A stretch of DNA of 64,000 bases from Amanita rubescens (lineage: Eukaryota > Basidiomycota > Agaricomycetes > Agaricales > Amanitaceae): NCBI GenBank assembly GCA_015039365.1, contig WION01000011.1, positions 310,001 through 374,000 on the forward strand. The letters run 5' to 3'. The notes below the pieces were generated by a model, which did not search any database, was not told where the DNA came from, and saw only the letters and a program-made list of their open reading frames with translations. A program made the position numbers and the translations under genes. Within the stretch, counting starts at the first letter, position 1. Every line of letters starts with the position of its first letter. Positions 1-13,099 of this stretch are shown piece after piece.

Positions 1-1
1 C

Positions 2-1894
2 TCCGAGCGCACACGTCATGTTTTGCGGTTAGTCCTCGGCGCATTCCGACCACTCAAACTTGCCGAGTTGGCTGATGGCATAGCAACACTAAACATGGAA
101 CATCACACATGGGATCCATCGCAGGTTACATCCAATCCTGAACACCTTGTTGCAGACCTTTTCACGTGTGATCTCGACTCGAAACCTCCGGTGGTTTTAC
201 CGTTCAGTCCAGATCTAAAAGAATTCTTACTCGGGCAACCGGCAAAGTTGACGGAATCACTCGTAAAATACGCTCTTCACCCACTTGCCGATGTCCATAA
301 TGACATTGCGAAGTTGTGCTTGTCGTACCTTAGGCTCAGAACCAAGGATCTGAATGATAGTAACGCGGTATTGACCGACAACTCCTTTGCTTCGTACGCA
401 GTCTCTCATTTGCACGACCACATTCGAGCCTCTGGAAGTGACGCTCTAGCCCCGGATTTCAAAGAGTTCTTTAGTCCAGGATCGGAAACCATCGAGACGT
501 GGAAACGTCTGTACAAAACGATATCAAACCAAGACCCCCAGTCATCTGATCGGATGGATATGGATGAACAATTTGAACGTATAGACGCTGCGCACATAGC
601 AGTCTTGTTCGACCTTCCGGTGATGATTCATCATTTCACCACAGAGGAATTGATGGTAGAGGATCATAGAGGATTCAACACTCTACATACCGCAATAGAA
701 CTATCTCGTTCTCCTACAATGATCGAGACTTTAATCCGAACAGGAGTAGACGTCAACAAAGTCACCAGTTCTGGAAGCACGAACAGAACACCGCTGCACT
801 TGTTAATGTCATATCCCAAGCGCGACGCTATATCATGTGCGACTCTGCTCCTGCAGCATGGAGCTAAGCTAGATACACCAGATTCAGAAGGGAACACAGC
901 GATCCACATCGCTGCTGCGGCTGTCGAATACGTATTCGCCCGGGATTTTTCAGAACCAGGAGATGACGAATCAGAAGCGATAAGATATTCCCACATTTAT
1001 CTGGAACTCTTGCAAATATTGGTAGCCAAAGGCGCCGATCTACGCTGCAAGAACAAGAAAGGCGATACACCCTTGCACGCCGCAGCGGGCTACAGCATCG
1101 CATTTGCCGTCGAGTTTCTCTTACAAAACGGGCTAGAAGTCGACGCGTGCAACGAAGAAGGCTCAACGCCTCTTCATAACGCCGTTGCCAACATGACTTC
1201 TCACCGAGATCGCGAGACTACCGTAAAGCACCTTCTCAATCACAATGCCAACGTCCACGCGAAAACAACAGAGAAAGAGTGGACACCTCTCCATCTCGCA
1301 GCATCATCAAAATGCCCTGAATCCGTGTTCACCCTTCTCTTCGAAAGAGGTGCAAACTTCGACTGTCGAGATGTCAACCTTGCCACACCGCTTCACCTAG
1401 CTGCCAAGGTCGCACCCGTCCTGAACGCCTTCCGCTCTGAAAATCACTGGCGCGTGTCATGGATAGCCTTTAGACAGATCGCCCTCCATTTGCTGGACAA
1501 GACGGAGATGGAAAAGCCTCTGGATGATTACGATTTACGCGCTCTGCGCGGTGTGGTGAATCAGGTTCCAAGGCTTTTCCTAATAAACTATTCGTATATC
1601 TTGGACTCTTTCTTTTACGAGTTCGAAGACTCAGAGCCGGAGCACCTGACGATGACATGGCTCAAGTGCGTCATTGAGCTTTTTTGTAACAATGGTGCAA
1701 CGTTGGATGCGAGGGATAACAAAGACCGCAATATTTTGCAGTATATGATGGAATTTTGGGCTTCTTGGATATCTGAACACCATAAGGCACTTTTGTCTGA
1801 GTGGTGGGTCAAAGGCGAATCGTCCACATGTGTTGCGTACGCGGCGTGGAATCACATTGCCAAGGAGTCCATGCCAGATCCCGACGACCAATGA
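2..1894 (+). CDS. NACHT-ankyrin type receptor, C-terminal part (5' end outside window)
   Basis: The frame is open from base 2, so the gene enters from the left edge and no start codon is visible. The first ~100 residues read like the winged-helix segment that follows a NACHT NTPase in fungal STAND proteins (a vLrlvLgafRPLkLaELa pattern, then a strand-rich stretch ending LPFSPDLKEFL). From about residue 213 to the end come ankyrin repeats, recognisable by TPLHLA/TPLHAAA cores and hGADh turns (TPLHLLMS, TAIHIAA, TPLHAAA, STPLHNA, TPLHLAA twice, then a last degenerate unit). Family knowledge: such proteins are NLR-like sensors, with ankyrins as the likely ligand-recognition part. The NACHT itself is not in the window, so the class is inferred. 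No intron is apparent in the 1.9 kb. The gene ends 140 bp from the convergent importin gene. Confidence 0.8.
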   Translation, partial: SERTRHVLRLVLGAFRPLKLAELADGIATLNMEHHTWDPSQVTSNPEHLVADLFTCDLDSKPPVVLPFSPDLKEFLLGQPAKLTESLVKYALHPLADVHNDIAKLCLSYLRLRTKDLNDSNAVLTDNSFASYAVSHLHDHIRASGSDALAPDFKEFFSPGSETIETWKRLYKTISNQDPQSSDRMDMDEQFERIDAAHIAVLFDLPVMIHHFTTEELMVEDHRGFNTLHTAIELSRSPTMIETLIRTGVDVNKVTSSGSTNRTPLHLLMSYPKRDAISCATLLLQHGAKLDTPDSEGNTAIHIAAAAVEYVFARDFSEPGDDESEAIRYSHIYLELLQILVAKGADLRCKNKKGDTPLHAAAGYSIAFAVEFLLQNGLEVDACNEEGSTPLHNAVANMTSHRDRETTVKHLLNHNANVHAKTTEKEWTPLHLAASSKCPESVFTLLFERGANFDCRDVNLATPLHLAAKVAPVLNAFRSENHWRVSWIAFRQIALHLLDKTEMEKPLDDYDLRALRGVVNQVPRLFLINYSYILDSFFYEFEDSEPEHLTMTWLKCVIELFCNNGATLDARDNKDRNILQYMMEFWASWISEHHKALLSEWWVKGESSTCVAYAAWNHIAKESMPDPDDQ

Positions 1895-2033
1895 ATTAAC
1901 GACCACGATCCATATGCATAATGACATCAGGACCATTGACTGTGGACATGAATCTGTATTAAACGACCATCTCTCCGTTTATGATCCAAACGATATTTCA
2001 TTTTACAGGATTCGAATCGCGAGTGTAAAAATA

Positions 2034-5000
2034 TCACATCGTCACTGTTGCAATTCCAAAGTTAGATCCCTCGAGGCCACGCGCGACGAGTGTAAACTGC
2101 TGCGCGGCTTCACGTATTCGTTTAAGAGAACGCGATCTTGGAATCAAGTCAAAACAATGCGCCCATCCAACGTTACTCATACTTACCCAAGCACTGCCTT
2201 TACAAATCGATCTTTCACCTCCGGTGTAGCCTTACTCTGCACAAAGTCGTCCTAACCACAAAACAAGTGAGAATTACATATCTACATGCAAGAGAGCATA
2301 CTCACGGCGAAAAGAATTTCTGCCATCCAAGTCCCGGCACTGTTGATACTCTCCATATCCCCTGATCGGTTCAATAACAACGTTCCCAACATTTCTATTA
2401 AGTTCGGCATAGAGCTTCGAGGAGCAACGCCAGCAAATCCTTCGAGGATGGCGCGCATTATAGCACGTCCGTGGCTTTGCAGTAGTTGCATTCTGTATGG
2501 AGCGAGCTCCTCATGACTCGATGATCGATGAATCAAGGATGTCTGTAAGGCTTAATCAATGATCGAGTGATAATCAAAGAATAATGAAAACGAACAAGAA
2601 AATTGCAAGCTGAGACGAGCGAATACCGTTCCTGCAATGAAAGAGCTTCAATGGCACAGTGCATCAGGGCATCTAGCGCTCCCGGAGGCAGTGAATAGAA
2701 AGTGTTAGTGAAATCTTGGGCAACCTGCATGACGTGTTAACACGGCAACGCGGAAATTGAAATAGCCCACTTTGTCCATGCACGAGAAGAATTCCTGCAC
2801 AACATCAGGATTCTGTTACCATGACATCAGCCACGTTGCACCTGTTACGTTATCCATTCTCACCGCAATCATAGCTCTGGGCTGACTTAGGTGACCAAGT
2901 GAGCATTGCAGCAATACGGGCAATGCGGCTGTCACCACTGCGTGAATCTCAGGAGGTGGTACACTCTTTGCACTCGTAATCATTGAGGGTGGGTTGAGCT
3001 GAGATATCAATATCGTTGCAAGTGAGAGCCAAACTGCTGTCAAATGCCTTTGCGCAGCAAAACAAACGAGTTCCAATAGCGGACCAGCAGGAAGCGAAAT
3101 CAGCGTTAGGTCATGTGGTAAGCACGTAATGCTTTTGAACAGATCGCTAAGCGCCTAAAAGATGGACATGAGTGAAAATCTGATTTTCGATGCCACGATG
3201 AACGCACGTGGCTGACACTGGCGTCAGTCGACCAGAAATCAACAATGCTCCGTAGTATCCCGTAGATATCTTCTCTGATTTTGATCATTCTCAAATCTTC
3301 TCGTGCTTTTTTGATCTTCTCAAGTCCTGCCTGCACGGCTGGATCGTCCTCAATGCCAAAGGCATCTTCATTTGTTCTTGTAAGCCCCTTGGAAATGCCT
3401 GACAGCGTTTCCAAATGAAGGATGGCCATTGAACGCGCTTCTTCCGGTAACTACGGCATTCAAATCTCTTAGCCTAGAACCACGGACTGCCGCATGCCTT
3501 ACCGAAATAGCTGACTGAAGCGTGGAGGCTAATTTCTGAATGATTGGCTGTACAATTCCCTGTATGACGGATTTAGGGCCGCCAATGACCTTAGGAGACA
3601 GATGACCAACCTCGACGGGTACAATCTCCTCCTCTGCTGGCAGAGCCTGAATTATGCTAGCAACGGATTGCACTATCTTATTCTTCTCGGAATCCTATCA
3701 AGGAACGATGAGCCAGCCGATACTCGACTCAGGTCAAAGACACAACTTACGGTTATGTTATCTATCCTTGCATGGAGCTCGCCAAAAGCGCTTATATGTG
3801 GAGCAAGCGCTTTGCGGTTTGCGTCGCAAAGATTTCTTAACGCATTGGCAGCGTGTAAGCAAAAACTAGGATCTTCCAGTGCAGCGACGATGTAATTAAG
3901 AGCAGACAACAATAAATTTGGCCCCGCCGAGTTGGGTGGCGGGGTGGGCTGAGTTGCAAACCAAGAAGAGTACACGCCTATAATTCATAGTTGTTTCAGC
4001 AGTCCAGTCATTAACAGATGCTTACTTACCAATAACATTCAGCATCGTTCTGCGAATTCGGGATCGACCCGTCGTAGGCAGCCTGCCAAGGATATCAGGC
4101 CCAAACAACCGTGCTAGGTAGGGAGTTTTCTCCATTTCCATCGCTTCTTGGATGGACATGATACAATGCAATGTCGCCTCAGCGTTCTGCAAGTCTCATG
4201 CAGCTCAAAGTCATGCGGTTAGAGTAACACATACTTGCCACTCCTTTTTGTCTTGTATTGAAGCCAAGTGATCTGCCAGATCATTGATGTAATATACGAG
4301 CATCTCATCGCGTAGAACGTAATACCTATGTTTCTGTAAGACCGTGAAGGAATTAGCGTCGAAACCAGAGCTTACGCATTTATGAGAGTGTCACCAATGT
4401 CTCTTCGGTACCTGTCGCAATGTTCAATGTCACTGCACCGTTTGGTCTCTGTATACGCACACTTGGAATTTTTCCACTTGATCTACCAGGTGGTCAGCGG
4501 AGGGACCGCTTGACATCCAAATTGGTATTACCTTTAGACCAACTGCTCCCCGGTATCGGGAACGTCGCCTTTCTTCTTAACACTTTGACGACCTCAAAAT
4601 AGACAGCCCGGGCCATAGCCACCTGCTCCGGGCCGTTTCTTTCCAACGCAGTTTGCTCTTCTTCTCCCGATGTGTAGAAATCAGTGCTCCAAAGAGTCTC
4701 TTGGAATAGGTACCAAAACCCGAGCGTCAGCTCGCTCTCTTCCTCATCTATACCATAATATCCGGGGAAACCAGTATAGGCTAATATGTGCCTCAAAAAG
4801 GTTTGAACCAAATAAGCTCTTGTTTTGTTTTCTCCCTGTTGTGAGACGGAATTGGGAGCAGCGAACTGCATTGATACTAGTGTTTGTGATGTGATATTCA
4901 TAGCGAGGTATGACGTGGAATGATCGCCGATCGCTACAAGCAGCTGACAGAGCGAATGTGAGATGGAGTTAACTTCACCTGTCGAGACGCTTCTGTCGAC

Positions 5001-6188
5001 AATCTTTGCGCCTGTTGAATCTAGCCAGAGAAGAAGAGGTTCAGTTAACGTTCTTGTTCCTGAGCCATCCGAAAGCGCCGATTTTGACAAGATTTCTTGT
5101 AATGTTTCAGAGGACGCTATGAAGATGGCATCGTCTTCCGCTGTCGGATCTAGGAGAGTTATGAGTACGGGGATCATGGGAATAAGGTCGCTGTCAAGTT
5201 CTTAGTAAAGACAATGATGTATGCCAGGTGTGCGAACCTTGTAGGAAGAAGATTCATCCACGCCTGGAAGCATTTCAATGCCGACTGTATCTCGTGGACA
5301 GGCACAGTTCCAGGAGGTCGTTCGACAGTAGACTTCACCGCATGCACTACTATCGGTACCGCATCATTGAGCGTTTGTTGCATCTGGACTCTGTCCCCAA
5401 AACATGCGTTAATCGACGGCATTCGCATGATAGAAAATAATTGACTCACTTACTCGATCCCAGCAAATCAGCACTACTCACTTCCTCCGCCGCGATAGCG
5501 AGGAAATCGTGGATATACTGGGTCTGCGCACCAACGCCAGAAAAAGACGTCACGCAGGCCATGATCCAATCCGGCCATCTCGTCGGTCGACCAGGGGCAA
5601 GCTTGAGCGCCAGCGAGGTGAGCTGATTGGTGATTAAGATTCGGGATGGCCCAGACCGACATAATAAGGGCGTACGGCAACGAATAACTTGCGGAGGATG
5701 AACTTGCTCCGCCCTATGGCGATCGCGTGGGCGGTTAATTGGACCACAACGTTCTTGAGCGATTCGGCGTGTTCAGAGGGGAAGCATTCCCTGAAATGTC
5801 GGTCAGACGTGGGTATATGCGCTCGATTTTGCATATCTCACCAGTCCCGAGCAATCTTAACCTGTGCCGTATGCGCCCCGATGAACTGCACATTTGGATC
5901 CTGATGCTCTAGTAAAGGAATGACCAGTCCCCACGCTTCCGGCCGCTTCTGCATCTCGAAAAGCTCATGTTGGAGGCGTTTCAGGTCGTCTGGGGTCGTG
6001 GTGGCAGTTTGGGGAGCATAAGCTTGCCGAATGAGCTGTTGATTTCGAGGAACATGTGCGACGAGGCGCGAGCAAAGGAGGAATCAGGATTTCCTGTTAA
6101 TTCCAGATTGTATGCGCATCATACTGACTTGTATTGCGCGTTCAATGTCTGGCTGTGATAGCGTCGGCAAAAAGGACGTGTCGAGCAT
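2034..6188 (-). CDS. Importin-13-like karyopherin beta (Kap111 family)
   Basis: A multi-exon nuclear transport receptor. Exon 1 (6188-6129) encodes 20 residues from the ATG at 6188 and ends at a gtcagt donor. The next exon carries the typical N-terminal HEAT/IBN pattern (LFEMQKRPEAWGLVIPLL, then NVQFIGAHTAQVKIARDW). Further exons give DWIMACVTSFSGVGAQ and YIHDFLAIAAEE, and a long exon (~5177-4494) carries GFPGYYGIDEEESELTLGFW, which closely matches the importin-13/Kap111 signature. The C terminus (SHGRAIMRAILEGFAGVAPR, then a short exon ending GIATVTM-stop at 2034) looks intact after two small introns. Family role: Ran-dependent import or export through the nuclear pore. I saw no frameshift, but the internal exon borders between 2.7 and 4.5 kb were not all resolved. 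Confidence 0.85.
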
Positions 6189-8503
6189 GGATGAATGAGG
6201 ATAGGTTTATGTCTTGTTTGCGACTATTTGCTTTTTCTTCTGCATTTGGACGGCCATGACGAATAACAGTACGATCTACAACAGCTCTTTGAATCAGTCA
6301 AATTGAGCCCGTAGATGCTCGAGATCTTATCCAATGTTGCGATGCGGGTGTCACCGGGCAAGAATCAGTGCGGCAACTTGGCACGGAAAGTTCGTATCCC
6401 TTTTGTGCCAATGTCCTTTCCGGCCAGTGACGAAAGTGTGTCTAGTGACGAGTCGACGGTAGTCCGTTTAATCGGAGCTGGGGAGTTTCGGTAGTATTGC
6501 ACCCGTCCGATCTGCAGTCATTTTTGTTTCCAAGATACAACCACATCATGTCTGCCAATCTAGTTAAAATCAGTCAAGAACTCGAAGGGGGACAGTCTCT
6601 GCTTTATTGCAAAACAGGGGGCGGCCCGATTGATTAACTCCATCTGGTTGCGCAGGTAAGTTGACCCCAGCAGATGGCCCGATATCGGAAGCGTCCCTAT
6701 TTCCAGCTTAATAGCTCCTTGATCCCAGGCAAATCGGGCGACGTTCTGTTTTTCGACGACGGAGTCTGCTGATCATCTTGGTAGCACAGCGTGACTAGCT
6801 TGAGAGTTCGCACATCTGTACGGATACGCCTCCTATTTCCACGAGTCAAAGGTCATCGAAACAGGGTACTGAGTCGTTTTGATTCTGGGAACAGCGCCAG
6901 GCTTCAAATCAAAAGTCACGTATTTTTCGTCTTTCGCATCGTCACATCTGCTGACACACTGTCGAAACGCAGTTCGTTGTACGTCACAAACCACTGAACA
7001 CTCGCATAAACTTCTCTTTGATACGCCTTTTTATCTGCCAGATGCTTTTTCCATCGATATGACGACGTCGAATAGCTTCGATTTATTTGCAACGCGCACG
7101 TTCTTCAGCAATTGTGACAGGTGGGGTTTTTGAAGCAGCCCATCTCAATATTGTATTAACAATTATCCATACATGTTTCGGCATGTTCAAGGGCTACTAC
7201 TATCATTTCTTTCGAATCGACGTTCCATTTCTTTGGATGCTGTGGCCGTTTCCTTGAAGATCTTCAATCGATTTTCAATGGTGGTCTACATCCTTGTGAA
7301 TTGCTCGACTCTTTTCCCCAGTTCCGGGACTTCAAGCGAGGGACAAAGTGACGCCACATCCCCTGGCCTCCGGGGATGTCGACGCGTAACAACGGCACGT
7401 ACAAGGAGACTAATGTTGCACCCGGTACCCGGTACACGTCATGCTTACGAGGATCATCGAGTCATCATCGGACAGAAATAATTGTGATTTTCCACCAACC
7501 AACAATCCTCACGCGACCATCTCCCACAAATTGCAACCTAGATCTGGAGAAATTAATAGTACACGGTTTATCTCCTGCTCCTTCTCATTGGTTGAAGATT
7601 CCGGTTTTTTCCGAAGCTCTCAGTCACCAGACATGCGGAGTGGTGACCCACACAAGTGTGTCAAGTTTCATCTAAATCCGACAAAATAATTCTTGGGTGC
7701 TTTCGAACTGTACTTTCGTTTCCTTGAAATCTGATTTTGTGGCGTTCTATTGAACGCCGCAACGACAACTGCAATAATTGTCTCACAGAATGGATTCGTG
7801 CAGAACAGGCTGACGGATTCCTACGGGATGGGAGCTCTCGTAGCGTCAAACTCGTTTCGCGGGGCTGCTACTCTTGCATGGGCTCAGACCTGACTCTGCT
7901 GTTCGAATGGAATGTAGGATCGCAGCTGTCCATCCGGTCTCACAGCTTAACTCCGTACTGTGTCTGGCCATCGCGACCCGCGCTCCTGGTTTGGTTAGCA
8001 CTTGAAAAAGATCATACGCTTCTTAATTACAATGCGCTGTGAGTTTACATATAAAACCTCTTCTCGTTTGCCTACGTCCGTTCATAGCATTCATGGGGAA
8101 AATCTCCCGGACCGTGCGCGTATTTTAATTCACCCCAGATCCAACTCCGGCACGGCTTAGACGTAAATGCAAGCACTATACCCGGGCTCCCGAAACAAGC
8201 CGTCGATGCGGAGTTGACTCTTCCATTCCGTTCTAACGGCACTTACCGATGACTAAATCGCGTTTCAGCATACAGACATGGTACATCTGGGCCCAAATCT
8301 CGTGTCTTTGAATGCCAGCACATAAGGGGCGTGTACCATTACGTACGATGAGGGGGAATATCTGCATAAGGCGGGCAGACAGGCGATTCATGTGAATGTT
8401 GAAACAGTGTGAGTTACACTTAGCCACCCCTCCTCACCGGTATTTCCCGCCGGACTTTCATTGTTTCCTAATGGGAGACTTTTACCCATCCATTTCCTCG
8501 TCG
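6189..8503. other. Gene-poor stretch between importin and glutamate dehydrogenase
   Basis: About 2.3 kb between divergently transcribed genes. Open frames here (up to ~100 codons) show no domain, no splice-consistent continuation and no family resemblance. The stretch presumably holds both promoters. Confidence 0.5.
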
Positions 8504-8510
8504 TATATAA
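8504..8510 (+). promoter_or_regulatory. TATA box of the glutamate dehydrogenase gene
   Basis: TATATAA lies 30 bp upstream of the chosen ATG at 8540, with a pyrimidine-rich stretch between them. This spacing supports the 8540 start over the in-frame ATG further upstream. Confidence 0.5.
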
Positions 8511-8539
8511 TCCCATTTCAATTTTCCTCCTGTCAACCA

Positions 8540-11500
8540 ATGATGTGCGCTTCCACTACAACTTGTGCCCAGCAAAATGGCGTCAATTCGCCGTTTCCGG
8601 GCTCTTCCCCATCCTTGCACTGCTGCGCAGCTGCGAACGGATCGCTAAACCATACAGAGAATCATACAGGCTACACCTGGCTCGTCTTTGGCGGAAAGGA
8701 TAAACAGCGGGCTATGGTTGAGCAAGAAGTCGCTAAGAAGGCATGCGTCCATCGCGCAATCATCGACAGTATTCACATATTATTCTTGTCTAGGGCTTCA
8801 TCCCTCGCGAGCTCGTTGCTGGCGAGGTCACTTGGTTCTACTATAACCTTGGTATCGATGATACTTATTTTCAGAACGAAACTATAGAGGTTATCTCCGA
8901 CCACATTATCGCATTGTTTGGGGCCAAGGTCGTTGCATACACAAAACGTGATCCAACCAATCTCGTTATCCAGCTCGAGAAGGTCAACGAGGACGGTAGT
9001 GGAGCAACGTTTATCCATACTAGCACCCCTGGTATCGACGGTTATGGAGCTTTCTACGAAGCAAAGTAAGTTTGCATTTCTAATTCGATTAGGTTTTGTA
9101 GTGCCTCGTGCATATACACGGTGGCACATCTTTGCCTTGATTCGGGTCACCAATGCGCTACGTTTAGGATCGACGAATTGTTCCTGGACAAATCTACTCC
9201 CGACAACGCGTATCGTCTGGAGACGTTCCGGTCGACAGGCTCTATCTCTGCCACGGCTTCTCGGCAATTGCGTTGCCATTTCGTGACGAAATGCAATTTC
9301 CCATCAAACTCTCCTACGGCGACAGATGGGAAGACCGATATTCGTTCAGTATCCGATTCTGCATTCTTGGACAAGGCAACACAGAACACTTTGGACCTTT
9401 ACCAACAGGTATTACCTTTTCTTCAGCCAAGATCGCATTCTCAGTTTTTTAAGGTTTTGTGGAATGTCGAGAGAAGATTCGGACCAGTACTTGAAGTCTT
9501 CGAGATTGAAGGTACGAAGGAACGCAGGTTAGTCATAGGATTTAAGATGGGAAGCATTTCCCGGTACTTCAGGTAGGTTGATAATCCACGTTTACAAAGT
9601 TGCTAATCAGCGGGCTACTATAGTGCCCTATCAAGATTGTACCATTTTTACTCGTTAACTTCCACCCGTAAATATGTCGGTAAGTTGAAGTCTAGCAGCG
9701 TCAGATTTACGTTCCGACGTTGAGCCAGAGCAATTTTCAAACGGGGTCACAATCATTTCACTCTACCTGAAACCTCTGCCGAATTCAAATGCGCCGCCGA
9801 TTGAGCACTCAATTGTCCAAGTGATGAAGGAGGCTTCTCTTCTGTTCTGCTTGCCAAACAATCCATTTTTCCTAGCCAAGTCCCCCGGTAATCATGCAGT
9901 CCAAGAGGCTACGTATGCTTGTTCGTTGTTTCTTGTGTTCTCTTCCTGGTTATATAATTTGAAATGTTTTAGACTGCTTGTGGATATTTGCGCAACACTT
10001 TTGTAATCGCCTTGGTCCCTCATATCTGCAACTTAAGAATATCCTCGACGAGAACAACACTACGCATGCGGAAGTGCTTAGAGACATTAAGCGCCGTTTT
10101 CGAGATGAAACATACACGAGAGAGAGCATCGCGCACATCATTGATAATTATCCCGAATTGGTAGGAAAAAACGCCAACCATTTGTGCGTCAGCTTATTCA
10201 CATCGATACACAGATCCAGCTACTATATGTCAATTTTGCCGCCAGGCACTACCCCACTTCTGATGATGCACAACTAATGTATGTGTGTGGATCTTTGTTA
10301 CATGATCGTCCTGTTTAACATTTCGTCTCGAAGGCCTACACTATCCCACCAGCGGTTACAGAGTACTCAGCATCTCACCGACGAAGAGTTGTACAATAAG
10401 ATGCGTCGCGCTGCGCAGAACAAGCACGATTTGCAAGTACTTGAATCATTCCTTGTCTTTAACCAGTGCGTGCTATTCTTGTACAATGGGAATGTCGTAA
10501 CCATCGCACAAGGCACGTCCTGAAGACTAACTTGTATCAACCGACAAAAGTTGCGATATCTTTTCGACTATCCCCGGATTTCCTACCCGAGGTTGAGTAT
10601 CCCACAAAGCCTTTTGGAATATTCATCGTGATTGGTTGGTCTCGTGCATACAATCCTAGGGATCTAATACAGAATATTATCAGGCAATGACTTCAGGGGG
10701 TTTCATGTTCGTTTCCGAGATGTCGCTCGGGGCGGAATAAGGATCGTGACGTCCAGGAATGAAGAGTAAGCCCCATGTAACGCATTGCTATTTGCTGCTT
10801 GAGAAACTATAGGATTTATTCTATCAATCAGCGTACGCTGTGCGTAGATGTCGTGATACCATTTACAACAGACTAACATTCTGCTATAAGGTTCGATGAA
10901 AATTATGCATTGGCGGCCACACAATCCTTGAAGAATAAAGATATACCAGAAGGAGGAGCGAAGGGTACAATTCTTCCATCGTGAGTTATTTCCGTTTTCT
11001 CTAGGTTTAGCAAACTCAGATCTCCCTTACTCAGGGTCGGCGCGAGCCCAAGGCATTGCTTCGAGAAATATGTTGATGTACGTCTTTGTAAAAGCGGTGT
11101 TTCTCCACCCTCTCTCTCAACAAGGTATCCAGGCTATGATCGACCTGCTTATCCCCAATCAAACTTCAGCCCTGAAAGAACGCTTTATAGACCATTACGG
11201 GAAGCCAGAATTGCTATTCTTTGGTCCGGATGGTACGTGCAACCACCATCCACGAGCTTGCAATGATATAACTATTTGTTTGGTAGAGGGTACAGCAGAT
11301 ATGATGGATTGGGCTGCGCGTATGACCTCTCTGCCCATCTTCCAGCCTCGAGCACTCATGATACCTTGATAGTTCATGCCCGATCTCGCGGTGCCGAATG
11401 GTGGAAATCCTTTACCACCGGCAAAAGTGCGCAGATACTGGGCGGTGTACCGCACGATACCTACGGGATGACATCATTATCCATGCGCCAATTCGTGCTC

Positions 11501-12856
11501 GGTATTTATAAGCAGCTCGGACTTCGGGAAAGAGATATTACGAAAGTGCAGACAGGCGGCCCGGGTGCGTCAGTACTATACTCCCGGACATTTCGAGCTA
11601 ATCGAGGTCGTTACTCTTCGTTAAGACGGTGACTTGGGATCTAGTAAGTGACGATGATCCATCTACCCGTCCCAATTCATTCGAAATTGATTAAAACAGA
11701 CGAAATTCTTTTATCCAGTGACAAAACAATCGCTGTAATCGATCGTAGTGGAGTTCTCGCTGACCCCCATGGGATTGACAGAGCCGAACTCATTAGGCTA
11801 GCAAAACTGCGAGTCCCAGTATCACGCTTCGACACATCTAAACTAAGTGAAGACGGGTATCTCGTGCGTGTAGAAGAGACAGATATTAAGTTGCCATGTG
11901 AGTAACCCCCCTCTTTCTGCAAGCTCGATTCAAACCGGGGTTTATACAGCTGGGGAAATCGTCCTTGATGGCACTGACTTCCGCAATTCCGCACATTTTC
12001 GATTTAAGGCTGACATCTTTGTACCATGCGGTGGAAGGTATGTTCAACGGGACATCAGTGCGAAAACTTTTCTGACAATCTCGTTCGGAAGGCCAGAGGC
12101 TGTGAACATATCCAATGTCGCTGGCCTAATCGATGCCAATGGCAAGCCCCACTATAAATACATCGTTGAAGGAGCGAACCTATTTTTCACCCAACAGGCT
12201 CGTCTGTACCTGGAAAAGCGTAAGGCCATTCTGTTCAAGGACTCCAGCGCAAACAAAGGTAAGATACCCCCTTATCTGTTTCGATTTACGTTCACATCTG
12301 CGACACAGGTGGCGTAACAAGTTCCTCGTTAGAAGTTTTGGCCGGCCTAGTACTTCCGACGGAGGATTACATGAATCTGATGGTCTTCAAGGATGGCAGG
12401 CCATCGGAATTCTACCAGACCTACGTGAAGGAAATCCAAGCAAGGATCACAGATAACGCTACCGCAGAGTTTCACTGTATTTGGAAGGAATATGCTCGTC
12501 TACAAGGCGCGAAGCCGCGGTCAATCATTTCTGATGAACTATCATTGAAACTCAGTAGTCTCCAAGCTGAATTGGAGAACTCCGATCTTTTCGCCGACGA
12601 GGTTCCCAAAAAGAAAGCTATTAGCTGCGCAGTACCTGCAGTCCTGTTGGAGAAAGTCGGTTTGGACGTACTTGTGGAGCGATTACCAATCATTTATCAA
12701 CGGGCGCTCTTTTCGAGCTGGATAGCATCCCAATTTGTAAGTTTCTGTTCGATCTTACACGTTGTTCTCCTAATAGTCTGAAAATAGATTTATAAATGTG
12801 GCGTTAATGCTTCAAGCGTAGATTTTGTCCATTTTGTGCGCGATCTTTCGAAGTAG
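8540..12856 (+). CDS. GDH2: NAD-specific glutamate dehydrogenase (large, ~115 kDa class)
   Basis: Catalyses oxidative deamination of glutamate to 2-oxoglutarate and ammonium with NAD, linking amino-acid catabolism to the TCA cycle. I could thread about 23 exons into one frame of ~1043 residues, the usual length for the fungal enzyme. Landmarks in order: GYTWLVFGGKDKQRAMVEQE; GFIPRELVAGEVTWFY; NRLGPSYLQLKNILDENN; GFHVRFRDVARGGIRIV; DIPEGGAKGTILP (substrate/Lys region); LGGVPHDTYGMTSLSMRQF; GGPDGDLGSNEI (dinucleotide site); IVEGANLFFTQQARLYLEK; GVTSSSLEVLAGL; and a last exon giving YKCGVNASSVDFVHFVRDL-stop. Oddities: intron 1 (8741-8793) appears to be GC-AG; one exon (11626-11643) is only 18 nt; and the junction near 11088-11124 needs a 37-nt intron or hides a sequence error. 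The N terminus has no obvious mitochondrial presequence. Confidence 0.95.
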
Positions 12857-13099
12857 ACATATTATATGCACTATTACCACGCCTCAAAGTACCCCAGTAG
12901 TAGTGGGATCGTGCAGATGTATATGAAATTTGTCTCGTTAACTAATATGAACTTTCTGACGACTCGCTACGAGGCATAGAAACTGCAACACCACCTGAGT
13001 CGGGCGTCACGAATAAATCTGTTACTATTGGATAATCCTATGGTTTATATGCGATGTCCGTTAAATGCTACTGATCATGGAGATGAAATATTAATAAAT

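Noticed and set aside
6791..8042. Several plus-strand ORFs of 60-100 codons
   Set aside because: They overlap in different frames, have no shared protein features, and no plausible introns join them.
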